From: Streptomyces sp. BA2 | Lineage (GTDB): Bacteria > Actinomycetota > Actinomycetes > Streptomycetales > Streptomycetaceae | Reading direction: 5' to 3' | NCBI RefSeq assembly: GCF_009769735.1 | Contig: NZ_WSRO01000002.1 | Span: forward strand, 2,616,001-2,680,000 | Length of the DNA: 64,000 nucleotides | Shown here: positions 1-8,469 of the stretch, piece after piece | How positions within the stretch are numbered: position 1 is the first letter of the stretch | Layout of the letters: each line of letters begins with the position of its first letter | Made by a program: the position numbers and the translations under genes | The notes under the pieces: model-generated | Seen by the model: the letters and a program-made list of their open reading frames with translations, nothing else | Told to the model about the DNA's origin: nothing | Database searches by the model: none

Positions 1-53
1 GGCCCCGCTCTGACACCTTCACCCGAACGTGTGGCGCGACTATCGTCGGGCGC

Positions 54-737
54 ATGATTGATCATGTGCGCGACCTGGCGTCTGTACGTGACGCGACCGA
101 CCGGCTGCTCACCGCAGCCGCGAAATTGAACAACGATTCGACTGCCGAGCCGTCACGGCTGCCGGGCTGGACCCGCGGTCACGTCCTCGCCCACCTCGCC
201 CGGAACGCGGACGCGCTCGTCAACGTCCTCGCCGGGCGGCCCATGTACATCAGCGGCGACGCACGGGACAGCGACATCGAGCGGGACGCGCCCCGGCCGC
301 TGACCGAGCAGCTCGTCGACGTACGCGAGTCCGCGAACCGCTTCGAGGCCCAGGCCGAGATCCCCGCGGACTGGTCCCGCACCATCACGATGCGCAACGG
401 CGTCACGGACTCGGCGTCGAACGTGCCCTTCCGGCGATGGATCGAGGTCGAGCTGCACCACGTGGACCTGGGTATCGGGTACGAGCTCGAAGACCTGCCG
501 GAGGAATTCGTGCAGCGGGAGATCGCGTTCCTGACGGCTCGCTTCTCCGGGAACCCCGATGTGCCGCCGACGCGGGTGACGGACGGCACGCACGCGTGGA
601 GCACCGGCCGGGACGGCGAACCCGAGGTCACTGTTTCCGGTCCCGCGTCCGACCTGCTCGGCTGGCTCTCCGGCCGTCGTGACGGCTCCGCGTTGACGGC
701 CGAAGGCGGTCTCCTGCCCTCCCTGCCGCCGCTATAG
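54..737 (+). CDS. Mycothiol-dependent maleylpyruvate isomerase family protein
   Basis: The 227-residue protein has the N-terminal DinB-like four-helix domain of the mycothiol-dependent maleylpyruvate isomerase family. The signature LPGWTRGHVLAHL lies at about residues 36-48, with His47 a likely metal ligand, and a second metal-ligand stretch EVELHHVD lies near residue 135. Known members isomerise or conjugate small electrophiles with mycothiol as cofactor in the cytoplasm; the substrate here cannot be read. The start ATG at 54 has TATCGT about ten bases upstream and no clear ribosome site, so a leaderless transcript is possible. The next gene starts 10 bases after the stop, so the two are probably co-transcribed. 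Confidence 0.85.
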   Translation: MIDHVRDLASVRDATDRLLTAAAKLNNDSTAEPSRLPGWTRGHVLAHLARNADALVNVLAGRPMYISGDARDSDIERDAPRPLTEQLVDVRESANRFEAQAEIPADWSRTITMRNGVTDSASNVPFRRWIEVELHHVDLGIGYELEDLPEEFVQREIAFLTARFSGNPDVPPTRVTDGTHAWSTGRDGEPEVTVSGPASDLLGWLSGRRDGSALTAEGGLLPSLPPL

Positions 738-747
738 GCTGAGGAAC

Positions 748-1404
748 ATGACGTACAGCGGAGCAGTGAAGGTCGGCGGCGGTGCGGATGTGCACGAGCT
801 GCAGGATCTGATGATCTCGAAGGTCGCGGTCGGCCCGATGGACAACAACGCCTATCTGCTGCGCTGCCGGGCCACGGACGAGCAACTCCTGATCGACGCG
901 GCGAACGACTCCTCGACGCTGCTCACGCTGATCGGTGACGACGGCATCGCGTCCGTCGTCACCACCCATCAGCACGGCGACCACTGGCAGGCACTGGCCG
1001 AGGTCGTCGCGGCGACCGGCGCCCGGACCTTCGCGGGCCGCGAGGACGCCGTGGGCATCCCGGTGCCCACGGACGTCCCGCTCGTGGACGGCGACACCGT
1101 CCAGGTCGGCCGGGTCTCGCTCACCGCGCGCCATCTGGTGGGCCACACGCCGGGCTCGATCGCCCTCGTGTACGACGACCCGCACGGCCACCCGCACGTC
1201 TTCACCGGCGACTGCCTCTTCCCGGGCGGCATCGGCAACACGCACCAGGACCCACAGGCCTTCGCGAGCCTGCTGCACGACGTCGAGACGAAGATCTTCG
1301 GGACGCTGCCCGACGAGACCTGGGTCTACCCCGGCCACGGGAACGACACGACGCTGGGCACCGAGCGCCCGCACCTGCCGGAATGGCGTCAGCGGGGCTG
1401 GTGA
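748..1404 (+). CDS. MBL-fold metallo-hydrolase (glyoxalase II-like)
   Basis: The protein is a 218-residue metallo-beta-lactamase-fold hydrolase. The metal motif HxHxDH is present as HQHGDH at residues 74-79. Further ligands follow in order: His in HLVGHTPGS, Asp in FTGDCLF and His in YPGHGND. This full set predicts a two-zinc active site, as in hydroxyacylglutathione hydrolases and related thioester hydrolases. A GAGG sequence precedes the ATG. Placement just behind a mycothiol-dependent isomerase suggests a role in thiol-adduct detoxification, which is inference. The substrate is unknown. Confidence 0.87.
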   Translation: MTYSGAVKVGGGADVHELQDLMISKVAVGPMDNNAYLLRCRATDEQLLIDAANDSSTLLTLIGDDGIASVVTTHQHGDHWQALAEVVAATGARTFAGREDAVGIPVPTDVPLVDGDTVQVGRVSLTARHLVGHTPGSIALVYDDPHGHPHVFTGDCLFPGGIGNTHQDPQAFASLLHDVETKIFGTLPDETWVYPGHGNDTTLGTERPHLPEWRQRGW

Positions 1405-1424
1405 GCCGCGTACGGCGAAACGGG

Positions 1425-1886
1425 CTAGGCCCCGCCGACCAGCGCCGCCACCCGCTCCACCGCGAACACGTACCCCTGCACACCGCACCCCGCGATGACG
1501 CCGTCGGCGCGCTGGGAGACGTACGAATGGTGCCGGAACGCCTCCCGCTGATGGATGTTGGAGATGTGGACCTCCAACACCGGCATTCCGTCACAGGTGT
1601 TGAGCGCGTCCAGAATCGCGACTGACGTGTGCGAGTAGGCGGCCGGGTTGATGACGATGCCCGCGTGGTGCTCGCGTGCCTCGTGGATCCAGTCCACCAA
1701 CTGACCCTCGTGGTTGCTCTGCCGGAGATCCACCGTGCCGCCGTGCGCTGCCGCCGCCTTGGCGCACAGCGCCTCGACGTCGGCGAGGGTGTCGGAGCCG
1801 TAGATCTCGGGCTGGCGCTGACCGAGCAGGTTCAGATTGGGGCCGTTCAAGATCATGATCGGGGCGTTGGCAAGAGTGCGCGTCAT
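1425..1886 (-). CDS. aroQ: 3-dehydroquinate dehydratase, type II
   Basis: This type II dehydroquinase of 153 residues makes 3-dehydroshikimate in the shikimate pathway. The N-terminal signature NGPNLNLLG is at residues 14-22, followed by the catalytic Tyr in EIYG. Then come [15 protein letters not shown], the substrate-binding [10 protein letters not shown] and the catalytic-His region [11 protein letters not shown]. Length fits the family (about 150). An upstream extension to 2042 stays open but does not resemble the family, so the ATG at 1886 is used. The gene is divergent from an MHS transporter, with 79 bases between the starts. Confidence 0.95.
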   Translation of the reverse strand: MTRTLANAPIMILNGPNLNLLGQRQPEIYGSDTLADVEALCAKAAAAHGGTVDLRQSNHEGQLVDWIHEAREHHAGIVINPAAYSHTSVAILDALNTCDGMPVLEVHISNIHQREAFRHHSYVSQRADGVIAGCGVQGYVFAVERVAALVGGA

Positions 1887-1965
1887 GCCGTCAGCGTACT
1901 GAGGGATCTCTCCGCGCCTCCGCACGCCCCCGTAACCGGCCGTCACAGTGGGTAGTTGACGCGGC

Positions 1966-3264
1966 ATGCGCAAGATCCACTCTCCTGCCAGGACTCCCTC
2001 TCTGCCACGGCTCGCGGCCGCCTCGCTCGCCGGGACCGCCATCGAGTTCTACGACTTCTTCATCTACGGGACGGCCGCGGCCCTCGTCCTCGGCCCCCTG
2101 TTCTTCCCCACTTTCTCCCCGCTGGCGGGAACTCTCGCCGCCTTCGCGACATTCGGAGTGGGCTTTGTGGCGCGGCCCCTCGGGTCCGTCCTCTTCGGGC
2201 ACATCGGTGACCGGCGCGGGCGGCGGCCCGTGCTCGTCGGCTCGCTGCTCCTGACGGGCCTCGCCACGGTCGCCGTCGGCTGTGTGCCCACGTACGACTC
2301 GATCGGGACCGCCGCTCCGGTGCTGCTCCTTGTGCTGCGGTTCCTCCAAGGGCTCGGGCTCGGCGGGGAGTGGGGCGGGGCGGTGCTCCTGACCGCCGAG
2401 CACGCGCCGGCCGAGCGGCGGGGGCTGTGGTCGAGCTTTCCGCAGATGGGGCCGCCGCTCGGGTTTCTGCTCGCCAACGGGATCATGCTGGCGCTCTCGG
2501 CGACCCTCACCGATGCGCAGTTCGCCTCCTGGGGATGGCGCGTGCCGTTCTGGGCCGCGGGCGTGCTCGCGGCGGCCGGGCTCGCGCTGCGTACGTCCCT
2601 CGCGGAGAGCCCGAGCTTCCTGGAACTGCGGGAGCACGCGCGCGTGCCGCTCGCCGAAGTGGTGCGCGACCACTGGCGGCTCGTACTGCTCACGGCGGGC
2701 GCGCTCGCCGTCGGGTACGCCGTGTTCTACGCCGTGACGACATGGTCCCTCGCCTACGCGGTGGAGCGGCTCGACGTGAGCCGTACGGTCATGCTCGCCT
2801 GCATCATGGCGGCGGTCGTGGTGAAGGGCGCGCTGACGCCCGTGGCCGCGATGCTCGGTGACCGGTACGGACGGAAGCCCCTGTGTCTGCTGGGATGCGC
2901 GCTCACCGCGCTCTGGATGTTCCCGATGATCGCGCTGCTCGCGACCGGCGAGCCACTGCTGATGTTCCTCGGCTTCCTGGTGGCGATGCTCGCGTTCATC
3001 ACGATGTTCGCCGTGATCGCCGCGTACCTGCCCGAGCTGTACGAGCCGCGGGTGCGCTGCACGGGCGCCGCGGTGGGCTACAACCTGGGCGGGGTCCTCG
3101 GGGGCGCGCTCACCCCGATCGTGGCGACGGCGGTGGCGCACGGCGAGGGCACGCCCTGGGGCGTCGCGGCGTATCTGACGGCCGTCGCCCTGCTGAGCCT
3201 CGGCTGCTTCGCCCTGCTGCCCGAGACGCGCCCTGTCCCGGAACCCGCCCCCGCCACGGCGTGA
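1966..3264 (+). CDS. MFS transporter, metabolite:H+ symporter (MHS, ShiA/ProP-like) family
   Basis: The 432-residue membrane protein has about 12 hydrophobic segments. Its N-terminus ([18 protein letters not shown]) and the loop [11 protein letters not shown] between TM2 and TM3 are typical of the metabolite:H+ symporter family, whose members import shikimate, proline/betaine, citrate or alpha-ketoglutarate. The second half repeats the loop as GDRYGRKP. The divergent neighbour is aroQ, so shikimate, quinate or protocatechuate import is a reasonable guess, but residues alone do not fix the substrate. The start ATG at 1966 directly precedes the first conserved helix. Confidence 0.85.
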   Translation: MRKIHSPARTPSLPRLAAASLAGTAIEFYDFFIYGTAAALVLGPLFFPTFSPLAGTLAAFATFGVGFVARPLGSVLFGHIGDRRGRRPVLVGSLLLTGLATVAVGCVPTYDSIGTAAPVLLLVLRFLQGLGLGGEWGGAVLLTAEHAPAERRGLWSSFPQMGPPLGFLLANGIMLALSATLTDAQFASWGWRVPFWAAGVLAAAGLALRTSLAESPSFLELREHARVPLAEVVRDHWRLVLLTAGALAVGYAVFYAVTTWSLAYAVERLDVSRTVMLACIMAAVVVKGALTPVAAMLGDRYGRKPLCLLGCALTALWMFPMIALLATGEPLLMFLGFLVAMLAFITMFAVIAAYLPELYEPRVRCTGAAVGYNLGGVLGGALTPIVATAVAHGEGTPWGVAAYLTAVALLSLGCFALLPETRPVPEPAPATA

Positions 3265-3286
3265 ACGTACGTCGTCACCGCACTCG

Positions 3287-4384
3287 TCACGGCGTGACCG
3301 CGAGCTCCAAGTACGCCGCGAACAGCACCAGATGGACGCCGCCTTGCAGCAGCGTCGCGCGCCCAGGCACCACCGTGAGCGTGCCGACGATCACGGTGAG
3401 CGCCAGCAGCACCATGTGGGTCGGGCCGAGTCCGAGCACCAGCGGCCCGGAGAGCCAGACGGAGGCGACCGCGACGGCCGGGATGGTCAGGCCGATGCTG
3501 GCCATCGCGGACCCGAGGGCGAGGTTGAGGCTGGTCTGCACCCGGTCGCGGCGGGTGGCGCGCACGGCCGCGATGGTCTCCGGGAGCAGCACGAGCAACG
3601 CGATGATCACGCCGACCACGGCGTGCGGCATGCCGGCGCTCTCCACACCGGACTCGATGGTCGGCGAGACCCCCTTGGCGAGGCCGACCACGCCGATCAG
3701 GGCGAGCGCGAGCAGGGCCAGGCTGATCACGGCGGTGCGGCTGGAGGGCCCGCCTGCGTCCTCGGAGTCGATCACCTCGCCCTTGCGGGTGATCGGCAGG
3801 AAGTACTCGCGGTGGCGCACGGTCTGCGTGGTCACGAACAGGCCGTACAGGACGAGCGAGGCGAGGGCGGCGAAGACGAGCTGCGCCGTGGAGAACTCCG
3901 GGCCCTGCTTGGTCGTGGTGAAGGTCGGCAGGACCAGGCTGAGGGTGGCGAGCGTGGCGACGGTCGCGAGGGCGGCGCCGGTGCCCTCGGACTGGAAGAC
4001 GACGACGCGGTGGCGGAGGGCGCCCACCAGCAGACACAGGCCGATGATGCCGTTGCAGGTGATCATCACGGCGGCGAACACGGTGTCGCGGGCCAGCGTG
4101 GAACTCTTGTCGCCGCCGTCGGCCATGAGTGTGACGATCAGCGCGACCTCGATGATCGTCACGGCGACCGCGAGGACGAGCGAGCCGAAGGGTTCACCGA
4201 CCCGGTGCGCGATCACCTCGGCGTGGTGCACGGCGGCGAGTACGGCACCGGAGAGCACGAGCGTCACCACCACCACGCCCACGCCCGGCAGATCGCGTCC
4301 CCAGGTGAAGGCGAGCAGGACGACGGCGAGGACCGGCACGGCCGCGGTCCACTGGGTGACGAGTGCCCGGAGCCGAGTGATCAT
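3287..4384 (-). CDS. Ca2+:H+ antiporter, ChaA/CaCA family
   Basis: The 365-residue membrane protein has the internal duplication of cation/Ca2+ exchangers. The first alpha-repeat is GEPFGSLVLAVAVTIIEVAL (about residues 63-82), and the second contains LPETIAAV and NLALGSAMASIGLTIP (about 260-300). The acidic residue in each repeat (Glu in IIEVAL, Glu in LPET) is the one expected to bind the cation. It resembles ChaA-type ionic transporters, which use the proton gradient to expel Ca2+ or Na+/K+. The gene follows terC on the same strand behind a very strong hairpin, so it is probably transcribed separately. Confidence 0.87.
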   Translation of the reverse strand: MITRLRALVTQWTAAVPVLAVVLLAFTWGRDLPGVGVVVVTLVLSGAVLAAVHHAEVIAHRVGEPFGSLVLAVAVTIIEVALIVTLMADGGDKSSTLARDTVFAAVMITCNGIIGLCLLVGALRHRVVVFQSEGTGAALATVATLATLSLVLPTFTTTKQGPEFSTAQLVFAALASLVLYGLFVTTQTVRHREYFLPITRKGEVIDSEDAGGPSSRTAVISLALLALALIGVVGLAKGVSPTIESGVESAGMPHAVVGVIIALLVLLPETIAAVRATRRDRVQTSLNLALGSAMASIGLTIPAVAVASVWLSGPLVLGLGPTHMVLLALTVIVGTLTVVPGRATLLQGGVHLVLFAAYLELAVTP

Positions 4385-4420
4385 GCCTTCGATGCTGCCT
4401 CGCGCTCACCGGGCACGCGA

Positions 4421-4461
4421 CTGGGAGTGGCCCGCGGCGATCCGCCGCGGGCCACTCCCAG
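4421..4461 (-). terminator. Perfect 19-bp hairpin after terC
   Basis: Two perfectly complementary 19-base arms (4421-4439 and 4443-4461) flank a three-base loop. The hairpin lies 26 bases after the terC stop and 36 bases before the antiporter start, both on the minus strand. There is no U-run, which is usual for Streptomyces terminators. It most likely ends the terC transcript. Confidence 0.75.
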
Positions 4462-4487
4462 TGGTGTGACTCCTACATCCGACGCCG

Positions 4488-5483
4488 TCAGGCCTCGATG
4501 CTGTCCTTCTCGTCGGCCGTGCCCTCGGCCGCGTCCTTCTCCGCCTGCTTCTTGGAGGCGATGAGGCTGGTGATCGTCGTGATGACCAGGACACCGCAGA
4601 TGACGCCGAGCGAGACCGGGATGGAGATCTCGGGGACGTGCACGCCGTTCTCGTGCAGGGCGTGCAGGACCAGCTTGACGCCGATGAAGCCCAGGATGAC
4701 CGAGAGGCCGTAGCTGAGGTGGACCAGCTTCTTGAGCAGTCCGCCGATGAGGAAGTACAGCTGGCGCAGACCCATCAAGGCGAAGGCGTTCGCCGTGAAG
4801 ACGATGTACGGGTCCTGGGTGAGGCCGAAGATCGCGGGGATCGAGTCCATCGCGAAGAGCAGGTCGGTGGTACCGATGGCGAGCATGACGATCATGAGGG
4901 GCGTCATGATCTTCTTGCCGTTCTTCTGGATGAAGAGCTTGGTGCCGTGGTACTGGTCGGCGACGCCGAACTTCTTCTCGGCGGCCTTCAGGAGGCGGTT
5001 CTCCTCCCATTCCTCTTCGTCATCGCCGGAGCGTGCCTCCTGGATGAGCTTCCAGGCGGTGTAGATCAGGAACGCGCCGAAGATGTAGAAGACCCAGGAG
5101 AAGTTGGCGATGACCGCTGCGCCGGCGGCGATGAAGATCGCTCGCAGGACGAGCGCTATCAGCACACCGAACAGCAGCACTCGCTGCTGGAGATGACTGG
5201 GCACCGAGAACTTCGCCATGATCAGGATGAAGACGAAGAGGTTGTCGACACTGAGTGACTTCTCGGTGATGAATCCCGCGAAGAACTCGCCGCCCGCCTG
5301 GCCGCCGCCCCAGATCAGCAGACCCACTCCGAAGAGCGCGGCCAGCACGATCCAGACGACCGTCCAGATTCCGGCTTCCTTGATCGATACGTCGTGCGGC
5401 TTGCGGCCGATGAAGAAGTCGACCGCGATCAGGGCAACCAGACCAAGAATGGTCAGCACCCAAAGGGTCATTGAAACGTCCAC
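4488..5483 (-). CDS. TerC/Alx family membrane protein (probable Mn2+ exporter)
   Basis: This integral membrane protein of 331 residues has the TerC fold. It carries the paired acidic motifs of the family, FITEKSLSVDNLFVFILIM near residues 70-88 and TTDLLFAMDSIPAIFG near 205-220. The Asp residues in these two segments are thought to form the metal site in Alx/MeeF/MeeY proteins, which export Mn2+. The start is GTG at 5483 with GGAGG four bases upstream; ATG at 5471 is the alternative. The leader carries a probable yybP-ykoY riboswitch, which supports a manganese role. Two TerD-type genes lie upstream on the same strand. Confidence 0.9.
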   Translation of the reverse strand: MDVSMTLWVLTILGLVALIAVDFFIGRKPHDVSIKEAGIWTVVWIVLAALFGVGLLIWGGGQAGGEFFAGFITEKSLSVDNLFVFILIMAKFSVPSHLQQRVLLFGVLIALVLRAIFIAAGAAVIANFSWVFYIFGAFLIYTAWKLIQEARSGDDEEEWEENRLLKAAEKKFGVADQYHGTKLFIQKNGKKIMTPLMIVMLAIGTTDLLFAMDSIPAIFGLTQDPYIVFTANAFALMGLRQLYFLIGGLLKKLVHLSYGLSVILGFIGVKLVLHALHENGVHVPEISIPVSLGVICGVLVITTITSLIASKKQAEKDAAEGTADEKDSIEA

Positions 5484-5524
5484 TGCGCCTCCGGCGTCGT
5501 ACGGCTACTGATCAGCGTCGTCGC

Positions 5525-5636
5525 TGCCGGAGGTCTCTTCCACCCGAGGCGGCTCACCGCCCCGCGGGCCGACGCCCCGGGACCGATGGCGGTCCGTATT
5601 GACGGGCACGTCGCGTTCGGGAGTACTCCCCTCCGC
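5525..5636 (-). promoter_or_regulatory. yybP-ykoY (Mn2+-sensing) riboswitch candidate in the terC leader
   Basis: On the minus strand the leader starts with CGGAGGGGAGTACTCCC (5620-5636) and ends with GGAAGAGACCTCCG (about 5527-5540). CGGAGG and CCTCCG close a 6-bp basal stem. Inside are the GGGGAGTA box, GTCAATACGG and a GC-rich arm with GGCGGTGAGCCGCC. The GGGGAGTA start, the GAGACC end and the position before a TerC gene are hallmarks of the yybP-ykoY family. Mn2+ binding would raise terC expression. The match is from memory of the consensus and was not scored. Confidence 0.68.
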
Positions 5637-5665
5637 TGCAAGAAGAGTACGCGAAACACCAAGAC

Positions 5666-5695
5666 TTAGTAAAGGGGATGGCAAACAAGAGCCAA
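5666..5695 (-). promoter_or_regulatory. Possible sigma-70-type promoter for the terC leader
   Basis: On the minus strand TTGGCT (5690-5695) and TACTAA (5666-5671) are 18 bases apart. This would start RNA about 20-25 bases before the riboswitch candidate. The region is locally AT-rich compared with its surroundings. This is a consensus reading only. Confidence 0.33.
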
Positions 5696-5714
5696 AAGTG
5701 CAGGTCGGGAGGGG

Positions 5715-7655
5715 TCAGCGGCCGCCCGTGCGGCGGGCGTGCGCGACCTGGTTCAGGACCTGCTCAAGCACCCGGCTGCCGGGCGGCGCCATCGGCGGCT
5801 CGTACGTCCACGCATGACCGACCCAGGGGTCGGCGAGGTGGTCGTCGGCCACCGGGGTCAGGCGCAGGAGCGCGCGCCAGAGCGGGTCGAGCAACGGGCC
5901 GTACTCGGCGGCGTCCTCGCGGTCGGCGACCATCATCAGGTGCACACCGACCGCGGGGCCCTCGTCCGCGAGGTAGCGGAGCTGGGTCACGGCGCGGTCG
6001 TCGAAGCCGTGCGGGAAGTCGTTGACGATCAGGAGCTGCTCGGCGGTGTCCAGGTCCGGCGGCAGCGCGTCGGCGGCGCCCGCGCGGATCGCCATCTGCA
6101 CCAGGTCCACACGCTGGGTCAGCTTGGCGAGTACGGCGGAGACTCCTGCCGCGCCGGTGGCCGGTGGCTCGGCGAGCACTCCGGCCGCCGTGAGCGGGGT
6201 GAGCGCGCCGGCCGCGGAGCCCGCCGCGTCGATGACGTGCACCGTGAACTCGCCCACGGGGTAGACCGCGAGCAGCCGTGCGGCGTGTGCGACCGCGCTG
6301 TCCATGGCGAGGCGGCGCAGCTGGTCCGTGTCGACCACGGAGTCCGTGCCCGACGAGCGGCCGCTGTCGATCCACAGACCGCGCTCCAGGGGCAGCCTGA
6401 CCAGCATCGGGATGTGCAGGTCGGGGCGCTCGGGAAGATGGAGATCGCCCAGGCGCAGCGCCATGGGGATCTCCATCGGGGCGCGGTAGGCGTGCCAGAC
6501 CGGGCTGTCCCAGCCGGCGTACGCCAGGGGCAGGGCGGGCTCGACGACCTCGGACTCGGCGGCGAGCTGGCCCAGGTCGCGGTCGAGGGCGGCCCTTGCC
6601 TGGTCGACGAGGAGGCCGTGCTTGGCGCGGGCGGCCTCACGCGCGACGTCCCCGGTGTTGCCGATGCGGCTGCGCGGGTCGGAGAGGACCTTGTCGAGCT
6701 CCTGGTCCATGCGCGACTCGGCGAAGTCGACGGCGCTTCGGTACGCGGCTGCCGTGCGGGCCAGGTCCTCGAACATGCCCCACACCTGGTTGTAGAGGCG
6801 CTCCTCCATGGACCAGCCGGTGGCGTCGCCTGCCACGGGCTGGGCGGTCCTGCCCGGTTCTGCCGGGGCCGCGGCCGGCGGGGGCGGCGGCGGCGCGCTG
6901 GTCTGGCGGCTGGGGTGGGTGTAGTTGACGGGGCCGCCCGTGCCGGGGCTCGCGTCTCCCGGCTGGTGCGTCGCCGGGGCGGGCTGGGGGGCGGCGGTGC
7001 TGTCCGGGCCCGGTGCTCCCTGGCCGGGGGCCGCGGTCTGTCCCGTCGTCCGCACGCGGGCCTCGTCCGAGGGGCGGGGCGGTGGCACGGCCACCGAGCG
7101 GGCCAGGCCCTGGGCCACCGCTTCGTTGATCGAGCCCGCGAGGTCGTGCGCCTGCGGCAGGCCCTGGTCGGTGAGCATGTCGGCGAGGCCGCCCGCGTAC
7201 CCCTGGCCGACCGCGCGCACCTTCCAGGCGTCCTGCCTGCGGTAGAGCTCCAGGGCGACGACGGCGGACTCGGCGTCCAGGTCGGTGATGGTGTAGCTGG
7301 CGACCTCGGAGCCGTCGAGCGCGGTGACGGCGACGAAGGGGGCGGCGAGGGAACCGAAGCTGACCGGTCCCCCGACGCCGACGGGCAGCGCGAGGAGGAC
7401 GTTGACCCGGTGGACCGCTTCCGGCACGGCGCCGAGGTCCACCGCGAGGCGGTGGTCGGCAGCCGCCTGCCGGGGCACTTCGAGACCCGGCAGCGTGGGC
7501 GACCCGGGATGGGCCACCCAGTCCGTGCCGCGGACCTTGCCCTGGTCGTCGCTGAGCGTGACCCCCGCAACGATCGGCTTGCCGACCGAGACCCGGATCT
7601 CCAGACGGGTCCCGGGAAGCGGGTGGTTCTGCCCCCGGACCAGCTCGGCCGTCAT
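5715..7655 (-). CDS. TerD domain fused to a degenerate FtsK-like ATPase domain
   Basis: The 646-residue protein has three parts. A TerD-like beta-sandwich domain spans about residues 1-180 (LDAESAVVALELYRR, WKVRAVGQGYAGGL). A Pro/Ala/Gly-rich linker spans about 185-285. A C-terminal domain (about 290-640) resembles the motor module found next to Ter proteins: its Walker-B-like strand is LLIVNDFPHGFDD, but I see no Walker A lysine, so it may bind without hydrolysing. TerD proteins bind Ca2+ and belong to membrane-associated stress complexes. A terD and terC flank it. In older Streptomyces annotation such genes are called export-associated proteins. Confidence 0.78.
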   Translation of the reverse strand: MTAELVRGQNHPLPGTRLEIRVSVGKPIVAGVTLSDDQGKVRGTDWVAHPGSPTLPGLEVPRQAAADHRLAVDLGAVPEAVHRVNVLLALPVGVGGPVSFGSLAAPFVAVTALDGSEVASYTITDLDAESAVVALELYRRQDAWKVRAVGQGYAGGLADMLTDQGLPQAHDLAGSINEAVAQGLARSVAVPPPRPSDEARVRTTGQTAAPGQGAPGPDSTAAPQPAPATHQPGDASPGTGGPVNYTHPSRQTSAPPPPPPAAAPAEPGRTAQPVAGDATGWSMEERLYNQVWGMFEDLARTAAAYRSAVDFAESRMDQELDKVLSDPRSRIGNTGDVAREAARAKHGLLVDQARAALDRDLGQLAAESEVVEPALPLAYAGWDSPVWHAYRAPMEIPMALRLGDLHLPERPDLHIPMLVRLPLERGLWIDSGRSSGTDSVVDTDQLRRLAMDSAVAHAARLLAVYPVGEFTVHVIDAAGSAAGALTPLTAAGVLAEPPATGAAGVSAVLAKLTQRVDLVQMAIRAGAADALPPDLDTAEQLLIVNDFPHGFDDRAVTQLRYLADEGPAVGVHLMMVADREDAAEYGPLLDPLWRALLRLTPVADDHLADPWVGHAWTYEPPMAPPGSRVLEQVLNQVAHARRTGGR

Positions 7656-7757
7656 CGCCTTCGTCCCCCTCGTGCCCTCTGTACTTATGGGTGCCGCGTG
7701 TCACTCATGGGTGCCGCGCGCCGTGCCGCGTGTGGTGTCGCCCGTCGTGCCGCGTGC

Positions 7758-8336
7758 TTACAGGTGCGGCAGGATCGACGGCATCAGGTCCTGGAACGTG
7801 CGGCCGTTGGCGGGATTGCCGATGGCCGTCATCTGCCAGCCCGTGCCCGCGCGGTGGACCTTCGCCATGATCTGCGCGGTGTACTGGCCGCCGCCGTCGA
7901 GTGTGTACCGGGCGAGCTCCTGGCCGTTGGTCTCGTCGACAAGCCTGCAGAACGCGTTCTGCACTTCCTGGAACGTCTGGCCCGTGAAGGAGTTCACCGT
8001 GAAGACGATCTGGTCGATGTGGACCGGGATCCGCTGCAGGTCGACGAGGATCGCCTCGTCGTCCCCGCCCTGGCCGACACCGCCGACGAGGTTGTCACCG
8101 GTGTGGCGCACGGAACCGTCGTCACTGACGAGGTGGCGGAAGAACACGACGTCCACCGGCTGCTTGTCGGCGAACAGGACCGCCGACGCGTCCAGGTCGA
8201 CCTCACGCGTGCGCGTGCCGAACAGACCCCGCCTCGGGGCCGCTTGCCAGCCGAGCCCCATGCGCACGGCGGACAGGGCGCCCCCGTCGTCCTTCTGCAG
8301 GTTGATGGCCTGACCCTTGGTCATGTTGACCGTCAC
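7758..8336 (-). CDS. terD: TerD family Ca2+-binding stress protein
   Basis: This is a TerD protein of usual length (192 residues). It begins VTVNMTKGQAINLQK, the standard TerD N-terminus. The two Ca2+-binding stretches are visible: DLDASAVLF near residue 45 and GGDDEAILVDL near residue 90. The start is GTG at 8336 with AGAGGGGA 6-8 bases upstream; a longer open frame to 8408 lacks family similarity. TerD proteins act in tellurite, colicin and phage tolerance and in development in Streptomyces. The gene lies between uvrB and the TerD fusion, on the same strand as both. Confidence 0.9.
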   Translation of the reverse strand: MTVNMTKGQAINLQKDDGGALSAVRMGLGWQAAPRRGLFGTRTREVDLDASAVLFADKQPVDVVFFRHLVSDDGSVRHTGDNLVGGVGQGGDDEAILVDLQRIPVHIDQIVFTVNSFTGQTFQEVQNAFCRLVDETNGQELARYTLDGGGQYTAQIMAKVHRAGTGWQMTAIGNPANGRTFQDLMPSILPHL

Positions 8337-8360
8337 GCGCTGTCCCCTCTCGAACTGCTT

Positions 8361-8388
8361 GGGCAACCGCCGGTCTGTGCGGTTGCCC
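8361..8388 (-). terminator. 10-bp perfect hairpin between uvrB and terD
   Basis: GGGCAACCGC (8361-8370) and GCGGTTGCCC (8379-8388) are perfect inverse complements around an eight-base loop. The hairpin lies 82 bases after the uvrB stop and 25 bases before the terD start, same strand. It may end uvrB transcription or be a leader structure of terD; the two cannot be told apart here. Confidence 0.55.
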
Positions 8389-8403
8389 AGCACCCTATGC
8401 AGA

Positions 8404-8418
8404 GGCACTGACAGTGCC
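8404..8418. promoter_or_regulatory. Palindrome GGCACTG-A-CAGTGCC upstream of terD
   Basis: A perfect 7-bp inverted repeat with a single central base lies 68 bases before the terD start, in the uvrB-terD gap. Such short-centred palindromes usually bind dimeric repressors. No regulator is identified. Confidence 0.35.
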
Positions 8419-8469
8419 GCACTGCGGGCAGCACTTTGTGTCGGTGTTGCAACACACCAGGCAGTACGC

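Noticed and set aside
1891..3141. Minus-strand open frame opposite the MHS transporter
   Set aside because: His/Arg/Glu-rich shadow of a membrane protein gene with no family resemblance.
5739..8411. Very long plus-strand open frame opposite the TerD genes
   Set aside because: It mirrors the TerD fusion and terD on the other strand, is rich in Arg/Gly/Val and has no domain pattern. GC-rich codon bias alone keeps antisense frames open in this genome.
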